A DNA stretch of 64,000 nucleotides from an uncultured Victivallis sp. Lineage in GTDB: Bacteria > Verrucomicrobiota > Lentisphaeria > Victivallales > Victivallaceae. The stretch covers positions 19,350-83,349 of the forward strand of contig CALXOE010000009.1 in NCBI GenBank assembly GCA_944389935.1, given 5' to 3'. The position numbers and the translations under genes are program-made. Positions 56,925-64,000 of the stretch are shown in pieces (positions within the stretch are counted from its first letter, which is position 1; each line of letters opens with the position of its first letter). A model generated the notes under the pieces. The model had not been told where the DNA came from. It did not search any database and was given only the letters and a program-made list of their open reading frames with translations.

Positions 56925-56940
56925 TATAGCACGAGCTATA
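56925..56940. promoter_or_regulatory. Operator O1 of the second LacI regulator
   Basis: TATAGC-ACGA-GCTATA: perfect 6-base arms about a central CG, the typical shape of LacI-family sites, covering the predicted start of transcription. Confidence 0.75.
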
Positions 56941-56952
56941 ACAGGAGGCCGG

Positions 56953-56973
56953 ATGCGCGGATTATTTTTTTGA
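56953..56973 (+). CDS. Possible six-codon leader peptide
   Basis: ATG at 56953 has a perfect AGGAGG (56943-56948) 4 bases upstream and encodes MRGLFF before TGA. It lies between the two operators. It may be a translated leader or a leftover of a duplicated start region; no way to tell from sequence. Confidence 0.3.
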   Translation: MRGLFF

Positions 56974-56980
56974 GAACGAA

Positions 56981-56996
56981 TATAGCACGAGCTATA
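56981..56996. promoter_or_regulatory. Operator O2 of the second LacI regulator
   Basis: Exact second copy of TATAGCACGAGCTATA, 56 bases after O1 (centre to centre). The identity extends to ATAACAGG on the right, ending close to ATG 57010, so the pair arose by duplication of operator plus ribosome-site region. Confidence 0.75.
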
Positions 56997-57009
56997 ACAG
57001 GTATGTAAG

Positions 57010-58050
57010 ATGGTGGAAACAACAGGACAGGGAGAAGCCGGGCGGCAGGTTACGGTGGCGATGCTTGCAAGATATGTGGGCGTTTCGCGTGTGGCGGTAT
57101 ATGCCGCTTTGAATCCGGATAAGAAGACGACGGTCGGCATCAGCGAAAAGACGAAAAACAAGATTCTTGCGGCTGCCGAGGAACTCGGTTATATTCCAAA
57201 CGACTTGGCTCGTACACTGGTTTCCGGGCGCAGCCGCAACATCGGGCTGCTGCTGCCCTCGAATCGTTCCGCCATGTCTCAGGAGTTGATTTCCGCGTGC
57301 AGCAGGCTTTTCGTGGACAACGGTTATCTTGTGATTTCAGAGTCCTCGGAGGGGGATGAAAAGCGTGAGCGGGAGATTTTGAACCGTTTTTTAATCCGGC
57401 GGGTGGATTGCATCATCATCTCCTGGGTCGGCGAGGAGAGCAATGCGGATTTGCGTAAGCAGTTCTGCCGGTGCGGAATTCCGATCATCAACATCCGGAA
57501 CCGTGAACCGGATTACGATTGCTCTGCCGCGGTCAGTTTTGACGAAGGACAGGTCATGCGGATGATCTGCGGGGTGTTGGGCAATTGCGGACTCCAAAGG
57601 CTCTGGTATGTGGGAAGTGGTGTTCCGGAAAGCAATTCCAGTTGCTGGCGGCGCACCCACCTGCAAAATGCCGTCACAGAACATCCTGGTATGCGGCTGG
57701 TCGGAATGACCAGCTTCCTCTCGGCAGAGGAGTGTCGCGTCTGGGTGCGGCGTCTGGCCGGTTTGGCGGAGCGTCCGGAGTCGTTCGTCTGCTACAATGA
57801 TCGAATTGCCCAACTTGTTACCATCGAATTGCGGCTGGCCGGAATCAGAGTGCCGGAAGAGATTGCGGTGACCGGCGTTGATGGCTATTCTGACAAATTC
57901 GATCCAGTCTCTCCAACCACTGTCCGGCTGCCCGCAGAGGAGATGGCGACGGAGATTTTTCGGATTTTCTGTGAGGCCGACTATCGCCGACAGCTGATTC
58001 GTATCGCTCCGAAACTTATGGAAAGAGAAACCACACCACAACATCTGTAA
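57010..58050 (+). CDS. LacI-family transcriptional regulator
   Basis: Regulator of 346 residues: HTH at about residues 14-65 ([60 protein letters not shown]) and sensor domain ([59 protein letters not shown]). The two identical palindromes upstream suggest autoregulation and control of the pseudopilin and glycosidase genes that follow, only 14 bases from its stop. The ribosome site AACAGG overlaps the end of the O2 repeat. Confidence 0.9.
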   Translation: MVETTGQGEAGRQVTVAMLARYVGVSRVAVYAALNPDKKTTVGISEKTKNKILAAAEELGYIPNDLARTLVSGRSRNIGLLLPSNRSAMSQELISACSRLFVDNGYLVISESSEGDEKREREILNRFLIRRVDCIIISWVGEESNADLRKQFCRCGIPIINIRNREPDYDCSAAVSFDEGQVMRMICGVLGNCGLQRLWYVGSGVPESNSSCWRRTHLQNAVTEHPGMRLVGMTSFLSAEECRVWVRRLAGLAERPESFVCYNDRIAQLVTIELRLAGIRVPEEIAVTGVDGYSDKFDPVSPTTVRLPAEEMATEIFRIFCEADYRRQLIRIAPKLMERETTPQHL

Positions 58051-58064
58051 GAAAGGAATCCCCC

Positions 58065-58790
58065 ATGAAAAGAAGTTTTTTCACATTAATTGAATTGTTA
58101 GTAGTGATTGCAATCATTGCGATTCTGGCGGGGATGCTGCTTCCGGCGCTTCAGCGGGCGCGCAGTACCGCTCACAGGAGTTCCTGTTCCGGCAATCTCA
58201 AGCAGATCGCGTTCGGACACATCAGTTACAGTGACGAGTACAACGACTTCATCGCAGCCGGAATCCGGTGGCCGGGTAATATCGTATGGCCGACGACACT
58301 GGCTCCGTATCTCGGGAAAAACGCCACCGGGAAAATATTCTTCTGTCCCGCATCAACGGAGGAAAACAGCAAATCCATGAAGGACTTCGTCGCATTGCAT
58401 GAAACATCCTTCAAGTTCGGGGAAGATGCCCGACTGAGTTACGGGCAGAACGTTAATCTTTCACAGCAGCGAACCACGCGGGAGTATCACAAACGGGGAA
58501 ATTTCAAACATCCGTCGCGGACGGTTGTCATTCTTGACGGAAATATGCCGAAGGCGCCCGATGAGGGGGTAGTTGCCCATTATACCTACACGCAGACTCC
58601 TGCCGAAGTTTCCGGGGGGAAAGCATTTTTCGGGACGGAATACGGGCACTCCATAGGGATCAATCTTAATTTTCTCGACGGACACGTCGAATACATCAAT
58701 TCGACCCTGATGTTGAGAGCCCGTGCAAACAAGGGTCACGCATATTGGGGTAAATTCGGCTTCAACTGGAGCGTTACGGATAACAATTGA
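58065..58790 (+). CDS. Type II pseudopilin-like secreted protein
   Basis: Protein of 241 residues with a short leader MKRSF and [28 protein letters not shown], then [22 protein letters not shown] and near the end [17 protein letters not shown]. Same family and gene position as the protein at 51007. Codon use changes within the gene: the signal part is A+T-rich, the rest G+C-rich. AAAGGAA precedes the ATG. Followed 20 bases later by the large glycosidase. Confidence 0.87.
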   Translation: MKRSFFTLIELLVVIAIIAILAGMLLPALQRARSTAHRSSCSGNLKQIAFGHISYSDEYNDFIAAGIRWPGNIVWPTTLAPYLGKNATGKIFFCPASTEENSKSMKDFVALHETSFKFGEDARLSYGQNVNLSQQRTTREYHKRGNFKHPSRTVVILDGNMPKAPDEGVVAHYTYTQTPAEVSGGKAFFGTEYGHSIGINLNFLDGHVEYINSTLMLRARANKGHAYWGKFGFNWSVTDNN

Positions 58791-58810
58791 GGGGATTGAA
58801 AGGATTTGTC

Positions 58811-61453
58811 ATGCGTTTGCAATTCATTATTCGAATGGTTCTTGGATTTTTCTTTCCCCTTGTACCCGTGCTGGCGGAAACGATCTGGCTGGAGGGGGAA
58901 GAGGCGAGACAAACCAATTTCACGCCCGGGATTGCGGCTCTCTCCGATGGGGGGGCCGGAGGAGCTTCGTGTGGGATGTTTTTGAAGAATGAACGGCCCG
59001 AATCCTCCACCGGCGGCACGATCCGTTTTGCGGAATACGAATTTCATGTGAAGAAATCCGGCTCCTATCGACTCTGGATCGCTTCGACGCCGCTTGTGAC
59101 CGGATGGGCTTCGACTTACTCGATCCGCTGGAATGACCAGGCGGGAAAGATCGATATGAGCGGCAGAAAATACCAAGGCGTTCCCTATGGAAAGGGAAAA
59201 AACGAACAGTTTTTTTTCTGGCATGACGCAGGGAAGCGAGATTTTGCCGCTCCCGGAGTCTACACTCTCAGAATCGAGGCTGGAAAAGGACGATCCGCCG
59301 ATTCTAAAGTTGTTGTATTTCTGGATGCCCTTGTCCTTACCTCTGACGAGAACTATCGACCCGCCGGAAACCATCCCGCTTTTTCTCCGGGAGCCCAGCC
59401 GAACGCCCCGAAAGGAACCATGGTCTGGCGAGAGGCGGAACTGCCGGATGAGAGCAATATCGGAGTACGCGCCAATGTACCGTTCCTGAATGAGAAAGGC
59501 CAGGGGGCTTCCGGGGGAATGTATTTCAGCATCGACCGTAAAGTCGATCCTGAAGCGGCTCCCGACGGCTATTATGCGCAATACGAACTGAATGTTCCAG
59601 CTCCGGGAACTTACCATGTCTGGATTGCCGCAACGCCGTTTCATGTTGGCTGGGCTTCGCCCTGCTCGATCCGGTGGGATGGCGAGTTGCCGATTGACCT
59701 GGTCGGGCGTCGTCCTTATAGCCCAGCCTACGGTTTCCCCCATCCTCGGGCTTATTTTTTCTGGACGAAGGTGGGAGTAAAGGAATTTCGCTCCGCCGGT
59801 GTGCATACGTTTCGAATCACGGCGAGCCGTCCCAGGCCAGGGACGGATAACATCCGTCTCTTTCTGGATGCGATCGTCTTGACTGCTGATCCCGCTTGGG
59901 CGCCGCGCGGTAATCGCCCGCCGGGGTCGCCATGGAAAGGAATTCCGAACGGAGCTTCCCCGGAGGAACGAAAGACATTTTTTCGCGAAATGATCCACGA
60001 TATTCAGATGCGAACCTATCCGGCCAAACTGGCTGAAACCAACGAAGAGTGGAATCCGGAGACCACAGCCGAAGTTCTGCGCAAGATGAAGTCACGTCCG
60101 CTTCCTGCGCCTTCTGCCATCCGATCCCGAAAGCGGATGCGTTTTGGCGTCCACGGAATAGAGAAACCGTTTGTCGAGGTCGGAGTGGATGAGGAACGAA
60201 CCGCCGCTGCTCTTGAGCTGCTCGCCCGGGCAGGAGTGGAATTTCTCAGAACCGCTGAACCATGCTGGCACCGTCTTGGAGTGGAGCCAGGTAAATTCGA
60301 CTTTCGCCAACTCGATTACGAAATATCTCTGGCCGGAAAACACGGGATGAAACTCATGTTGACCACGGGGTTCGCCCCCGCCCGTTACGGCAGGGGACAC
60401 GGCAACAAACTCGCGGCCTGCAAACCGGAATATTACCCTCTTTATCGCGACTATCTTCGTAAACTTTTCGATCATGTCCCGGAGGATGTGATTCATTCCG
60501 TCGAGTTGGGGAACGAGGTCGATGCTTCCCATGTCTGGTGGGTCGGTGACAGCACGCCTGAAGACTATGTGGAGGAGGCAAAAATGACCCGCTTCGCGCT
60601 TGACCGCGCATATCCGAACCGCAAATTCCCGTTTCTCGGATTCGGAGCGACCTGGGCCAGCCTTGAGCGAGATCGGGTCGAAGGACGCGGACGTGCCTGG
60701 ATTGAACGGGCGTTTGATGCCGGAGTGGACGAATGTTTCGATGCTTATTCGCTGCACTACACCTGGAGTGTTCCCAAGTGGGGATTTGCCGACTGGATGC
60801 GCGATGAACGCGCCAGACGCGGTTTTTCTTCCAAACAGCTTCATAACAGTGAGGAATCCTGTTACGGGCATCCCGGTGATCTGATGAAACTTTTCGCCCG
60901 CGACCTTTTTCTCCAGAATATGGAAAGTGTGACCTATTTTCTCGCCCGCGATTTTCAGGAAGCCGGAAATCTGCTTTACTCCGGATTGTTTGACCTGAAT
61001 TGGCAGCCGAAGCTCAGATTGCTGGCCTATGCCGCTTCGACCGATGCAATGCGCGGCAGAAAATTGGTTGGAATGGCTGATCCCGCTTTGGGGCTGGAAG
61101 CATATATTCTCGAAAAGGAGTCAGAAGAAGCCGACGGCCCGCGTTACACCATCGTCTGTTGGGCGCTTGATCGTGTGGAGCAGGGAATACACTCGGCTCA
61201 GAAGCCGCATCGCATCTCCGTGTTTGGTTGGCGCGCTGTTAGCAAGATCGTGAGCTGGCGGCTCGATCCGGTGGCGTTGAATCCGGATGGATCGATCATC
61301 ATTCCGAATGAACCTTTGGCTGTTTATGCCGATGAGCTCCCGGATTGGAAACTCCTGACACCGGAAGAGTGGCGTGCGCGAAAAGCCGCTGTGGCCGTTC
61401 AAGGACAGGATGCCGGTATCCTGCCGGGACAGACACTTCCCGACGGACGATGA
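58811..61453 (+). CDS. Secreted clan A-like glycosidase with two repeated N-terminal modules
   Basis: Protein of 880 residues with a signal peptide (MRLQFIIRMVLGFFFPLVPVLAE). Two modules of about 180 residues follow, each with WLEGEEA/WREAELP, SGSYRLWIASTPLVTGWASTYSIRWN / APGTYHVWIAATPFHVGWASPCSIRWD and a final strand with VFLDALVLTSD / LFLDAIVLTAD. Then a TIM barrel (about 440-770): acid/base candidate E569 in ELGNEVD, nucleophile candidate E681 or E682 in HNSEESCYG. No known GH family could be assigned. ATG 58811 has AAAGGA upstream. Confidence 0.8.
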   Translation: MRLQFIIRMVLGFFFPLVPVLAETIWLEGEEARQTNFTPGIAALSDGGAGGASCGMFLKNERPESSTGGTIRFAEYEFHVKKSGSYRLWIASTPLVTGWASTYSIRWNDQAGKIDMSGRKYQGVPYGKGKNEQFFFWHDAGKRDFAAPGVYTLRIEAGKGRSADSKVVVFLDALVLTSDENYRPAGNHPAFSPGAQPNAPKGTMVWREAELPDESNIGVRANVPFLNEKGQGASGGMYFSIDRKVDPEAAPDGYYAQYELNVPAPGTYHVWIAATPFHVGWASPCSIRWDGELPIDLVGRRPYSPAYGFPHPRAYFFWTKVGVKEFRSAGVHTFRITASRPRPGTDNIRLFLDAIVLTADPAWAPRGNRPPGSPWKGIPNGASPEERKTFFREMIHDIQMRTYPAKLAETNEEWNPETTAEVLRKMKSRPLPAPSAIRSRKRMRFGVHGIEKPFVEVGVDEERTAAALELLARAGVEFLRTAEPCWHRLGVEPGKFDFRQLDYEISLAGKHGMKLMLTTGFAPARYGRGHGNKLAACKPEYYPLYRDYLRKLFDHVPEDVIHSVELGNEVDASHVWWVGDSTPEDYVEEAKMTRFALDRAYPNRKFPFLGFGATWASLERDRVEGRGRAWIERAFDAGVDECFDAYSLHYTWSVPKWGFADWMRDERARRGFSSKQLHNSEESCYGHPGDLMKLFARDLFLQNMESVTYFLARDFQEAGNLLYSGLFDLNWQPKLRLLAYAASTDAMRGRKLVGMADPALGLEAYILEKESEEADGPRYTIVCWALDRVEQGIHSAQKPHRISVFGWRAVSKIVSWRLDPVALNPDGSIIIPNEPLAVYADELPDWKLLTPEEWRARKAAVAVQGQDAGILPGQTLPDGR

Positions 61454-61455
61454 GT

Positions 61456-61545
61456 GTAAGCGCCCAGCCCCCCCCATGGCGAGGGGGAGCTGGGGGAGAT
61501 TTTTTGAAGGGAAGTAACAGTGAGCCCCATGATGAGGCGGATATC
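61456..61545 (+). repeat. Partial copies of the palindromic repeat, directly after the glycosidase stop
   Basis: GTAAGCGCCCAGCC starts 2 bases after the stop codon and continues CCCCCCATGGCGAGGGGGAG...GATTTTTTGAAGGGAAGTAAC, matching the left arm of the element at 61913-62087. From 61521 a second arm start appears (GTGAGCCCCATGATGAGGCGGA). No right halves are seen. Confidence 0.6.
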
Positions 61546-61568
61546 GCGGAGAGCGTTGGAAAAAATTG

Positions 61569-61775
61569 TTATTGTCCCAAATTTTGTGAAAACAACTTGT
61601 AGTTGCCAACCGTGACAACTACATTACCGACCATGTTCATCCTTTTCTGCCAGTAATTTTCCCATTCACTGGCGTTAGCAAACCGTTTCAATATAATTCT
61701 CGCAACTTTCGTTACGCCTTTATCATTCCAACCATAAGCGATTTTCTTAATTCGTAAGCGCCCAGCCAGCCCCAT
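61569..61775 (-). CDS. Doubtful small ORF starting inside a repeat copy
   Basis: A 68-residue frame whose first residues MGLAGRL are encoded by the repeat arm at 61754-61775. The rest (IKKIAYGWNDKGVTKVARIILKRFANASEWENYWQKRMN) has a plausible protein composition but no known family and no good ribosome site. It may be the 5' part of a gene carried or disturbed by the repeat. Confidence 0.25.
   Translation of the reverse strand: MGLAGRLRIKKIAYGWNDKGVTKVARIILKRFANASEWENYWQKRMNMVGNVVVTVGNYKLFSQNLGQ
61754..61775. repeat. End copy of the palindromic repeat
   Basis: GTAAGCGCCCAGCCAGC at 61754-61770 is the exact inverted complement of 62075-62091, followed by CCCAT. Only about 22 bases of the arm are kept here. 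Confidence 0.7.
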
Positions 61776-61835
61776 CTGGATTTGAGGTTACTTGCGTGCT
61801 ATGTTTTTCCCAACCCCGAACGAAAGGAGGATGGC

Positions 61836-61910
61836 ATGGGACGCGAAGGACGAGATTATTGGGTAGAACAACTGTCAGAGTATTGGGAGAGCGGTTTGAC
61901 GATTCAAGGT
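61836..61910 (+). pseudogene. N-terminal fragment of an IS66-type TnpA
   Basis: After GAAAGGAGG, ATG 61836 encodes GREGRDYWVEQLSEYWESGLTIQ, the usual start of the small accessory protein of IS66 elements. The similarity stops at about 61908, where the palindromic element begins. No TnpB or transposase is present in the window. Confidence 0.5.
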
Positions 61911-61912
61911 AT

Positions 61913-62087
61913 GCGCCCAGCGAGCCCCATGGTGAGGAGGAAGAGGGATTTTTTTGAGTGGGAATTTACCAAAAAGATGAATGCCGTCGGGCGGTTATCG
62001 TCGTCTGACGGCATTCATTTTGTGGCCATCTTCCCTTTCGAAAAAATCTTCCCTCGATCCACCATCACCATGGAGCTGGCTGGGCGC
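61913..62087. mobile_element. MITE-like palindromic element of about 175 bases
   Basis: The left arm GCGCCCAGCGAGCCCCATGG (61913-61932) is matched by the inverse of the right end, GCGCCCAGCCAGCTCCATGG (62087-62068). Both arms continue GTGA, GGA, GAGGGA, a run of six or seven T and GA, and end in a perfect ATGAATGCCGTC (61977-61988) / GACGGCATTCAT (62007-62018) stem around an 18-base loop. There is no coding capacity. The size, structure and several other copies nearby suggest a non-autonomous mobile or RNA-forming element. Confidence 0.65.
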
Positions 62088-62215
62088 TTACATTTACAAG
62101 CTAGGTTATCTCCGCAGGAAATAGCAAGTAGTCTTCATTACCGAATCAATAAGCCCAGATAGTCCCGACTTGTTTGTCTGTCAAGTCGAAAATGCACAAA
62201 TACAGGAACAATGAA

Positions 62216-63769
62216 TTATGTTGCTTTGATTTCCCAGTCGGAGATTTGGCGGGCAGCTGTATCAAAATTCACACCAATGAGGGTAATACGCTTTCCCGAG
62301 TACTGGTATTTTTGGAAATACTCCTTCCCTTGGATTTGTTTTAATGCAATCTCTGCGGTTTGATTAAGTTTGAATTCAAAGATGTAGACCTGATCCCCAT
62401 CGCAAATCACCGCGTCAATGCGTCCGTTGTTCGTACGGGATTCCGCTTCCACTCTTACCCCGATCAATAGGAATACCGAGTAGAATAGCAACTGAAAACG
62501 TCCTTCCGTGTCTGTTGCAACATCGTACTGCACTGCGGCGAAGAATGTTTTCAGCAATTCCATGAACAGATTGATATCGCGGGCTTTGATCGCCTTGACC
62601 ATCTTAAATACGTTTGCGCCGACTGTTTCCTGCGGAATGGAGGCATAATCGCTGATCAGGTAGGTTTCAAATGCGCTTTTGACTTCCCGGTTGGGGAAAT
62701 CGAGATAATACAACGTTTCTCCGAGATCTACGAACGAACTTTTTATGGTCAAGTATCCCGTCTGCAACAAAAGAGCCAGTGGATCAATTTTGTCTATTTC
62801 AAACGCATTGAAAGCCAATCCCATAACAGGCTCATTGAGTGTTTTTTCAAAATTGAAGTTCGCTTTTTTGATTAATCCCATCAGAAACGATGGTGTTCCT
62901 GTGGAAAACCAGTAGTTGTTGAATTCGGCATCGTTCGTAAAAAACTGAGCCAATGAAACCGGATTGTAAACAGATTCAGCTTTCGCATGAAATCTGTATC
63001 CGTCATACCACGCTTTGATTTCCTGAAGCAGCTTTTCCCGTGACATATCCAGCTGCTTACAGGCTGAATCAATGCGGTCAACAAAATAAGTTTCGAATTC
63101 CTCCTGAGTATAGCCGAACATCGTTGCATAATCACGATTCATCGTGATGTCGGTCAGGTTATTGAGATCGGAGAACAACGAGACGTGGCAGAACTTCGTT
63201 GCACCTGTAACGAATACAAAGCGTTCCCTGCTTTCGCATTTTTTGATAGAAGAATAGAACCCCTTCAAAACGTCCCGGCACGCCATAGCCTCCGGGGCGG
63301 TCAAAGTATTCAGGATTGGTTTGTCATATTCGTCAAGAAGAATGACAACAGGATTTTTCTTTGCAATATCTTCAATTAAAAATTCAAAACGCGTGGCATT
63401 GGATTGCCCGCGCAATTGCATATTATGCTCTTCTGCCAGGGAAGTGAGTGTGTCGAATAAGAAGTTGTTCAACTCCTCTGGAGTCTTTGCCTGACAATTC
63501 CCCATATCCAGATGAATCACGGGATAGGGCTTCCAATCATAAGGCTTGTCATAAATAGCCAGCCCCTTGAAGAGTTCTTTTTTGCCCTGAAAAACCGCTT
63601 TGAGGGTGGAGACGGTCAGCGACTTGCCGAAGCGGCGCGGACGGGACAGGAAATACATAGCCTTTCCCTGACTGATAAGCGACCAGATGAATTCTGTCTT
63701 ATCGACATAAAGGAACTCATCCTTAATGATATCTTCAAAAGTGTAAACACTGCTTGTAATTTTCTTCAT
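62216..63769 (-). CDS. AAA-ATPase with C-terminal PD-(D/E)XK nuclease domain
   Basis: Protein of 517 residues, of the common family with AAA_ATPase-like and PDDEXK_9 domains. N-terminus: YVDKTEFIWSLISQGKAMYFLSRPRRFGKSLTVSTLKAVF (Walker A variant near 42-52) and VVILLDEYDKPILN (Walker B, near 140). C-terminus: NNGRIDAVICDGDQVYIFEFKLN with the Asp and ExK of the nuclease near 450-467. These are abundant in gut bacteria, often in variable regions; a role in mobile DNA or defence is suspected, not proven. Length is normal. Confidence 0.88.
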   Translation of the reverse strand: MKKITSSVYTFEDIIKDEFLYVDKTEFIWSLISQGKAMYFLSRPRRFGKSLTVSTLKAVFQGKKELFKGLAIYDKPYDWKPYPVIHLDMGNCQAKTPEELNNFLFDTLTSLAEEHNMQLRGQSNATRFEFLIEDIAKKNPVVILLDEYDKPILNTLTAPEAMACRDVLKGFYSSIKKCESRERFVFVTGATKFCHVSLFSDLNNLTDITMNRDYATMFGYTQEEFETYFVDRIDSACKQLDMSREKLLQEIKAWYDGYRFHAKAESVYNPVSLAQFFTNDAEFNNYWFSTGTPSFLMGLIKKANFNFEKTLNEPVMGLAFNAFEIDKIDPLALLLQTGYLTIKSSFVDLGETLYYLDFPNREVKSAFETYLISDYASIPQETVGANVFKMVKAIKARDINLFMELLKTFFAAVQYDVATDTEGRFQLLFYSVFLLIGVRVEAESRTNNGRIDAVICDGDQVYIFEFKLNQTAEIALKQIQGKEYFQKYQYSGKRITLIGVNFDTAARQISDWEIKAT

Positions 63770-63938
63770 ATAACCATAACCTCCCGCCGAAATTCAATAT
63801 ACTCTGTCAACGCCGAAATTCAAGGAGACGGAAGAAATCCTCTTCCATTCGTGTTCCGTTACAACGGGGCATTTCATGGCGTCCAGGAGGATGCTTTTTG
63901 CGTTTTATCCTGTATCTCGCAAATTTCATGTATGCGTT

Positions 63939-64000
63939 TTGTTGCGTAATATCGCGTAATTTTGCATATCAGAAACAGCATTTACAAAATTACGCAACAA
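63939..64000. repeat. Inverted repeat at the right end of the window
   Basis: TTGTTGCGTAAT (63939-63950) is the exact inverse of ATTACGCAACAA (63989-64000). A further copy of CGTAAT lies just inside the left arm. The right arm touches the window edge, so the full extent is unknown. Just upstream, CGCCGAAATTCAA occurs twice (63785-63797, 63811-63823). The 230 bases after the ATPase gene start show no gene. Confidence 0.45.

Noticed and set aside
61782..62162. Continuous 126-codon plus-strand ORF across the repeat element
   Set aside because: It joins a TnpA-like start, the non-coding palindrome and unrelated sequence; an accidental chimera, not one gene.

Overview
The window looks like chromosomal DNA of an anaerobic, glycan-degrading bacterium of the Lentisphaerota (Victivallis-like). 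The clues are type II pseudopilin-like proteins placed next to regulators and secreted glycoside hydrolases, a cytoplasmic GntR/solute-binding-protein fusion regulator, a ferredoxin-dependent 2-oxoacid oxidoreductase and a sodium-pumping biotin decarboxylase. The taxon is an inference from gene content and style; no rRNA or other decisive marker is present. Most of the window is GC-rich with long antisense shadow frames. From about 47.17 kb to 57 kb it is visibly richer in A+T.

Layout. 0.2-6.6 kb: a WbpP-like UDP-sugar epimerase, a NERD-nuclease/SF1-helicase protein with a tiny partner, tRNA-Ser(GGA), and a minus-strand pgsA-rimO-inositol phosphatase group. 6.8-12.4 kb: a sialate O-acetylesterase, a small unknown protein, queH, an orphan OppB-like permease and a chromate-type transporter. 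12.5-20.7 kb: a U32 peptidase (RlhA-like), a MoxR ATPase, a three-gene 2-oxoacid:ferredoxin oxidoreductase with fused beta and gamma subunits, three tandem small membrane proteins and a Gfo/Idh/MocA oxidoreductase. 21-28 kb (minus): a sodium:solute symporter and a sugar ABC importer operon (TPR protein, membrane-anchored binding protein, two permeases, no ATPase).

28-35.8 kb (minus): an envelope operon of a PurN-like formyltransferase, an AsmA/YdbH-like giant, a DUF58 protein and a transglutaminase. 36-42.6 kb: a secreted unknown protein, an ABC-2 permease, then biotin ligase and the gamma, alpha and beta subunits of a Na+-translocating decarboxylase. The ligase probably biotinylates the alpha subunit made beside it.

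42.6-61.5 kb is an accessory carbohydrate region. Regulator, pseudopilin and secreted glycosidase occur in that order twice intact (LacI-pseudopilin-GH5, continuing to a phosphatase pair and a DUF4434 protein; LacI-pseudopilin-clan A-like glycosidase). They occur once broken: the GntR-SBP regulator is followed by a pseudopilin that stops after 16 codons at the edge of an A+T-rich segment carrying an alpha-L-rhamnosidase. Two of the regulators have convincing palindromic operator pairs at sigma-70-like promoters. 61.45-62.1 kb is a nest of copies of a MITE-like palindromic repeat, one of them cutting an IS66-type fragment. The window ends with an AAA-ATPase/PD-(D/E)XK protein.
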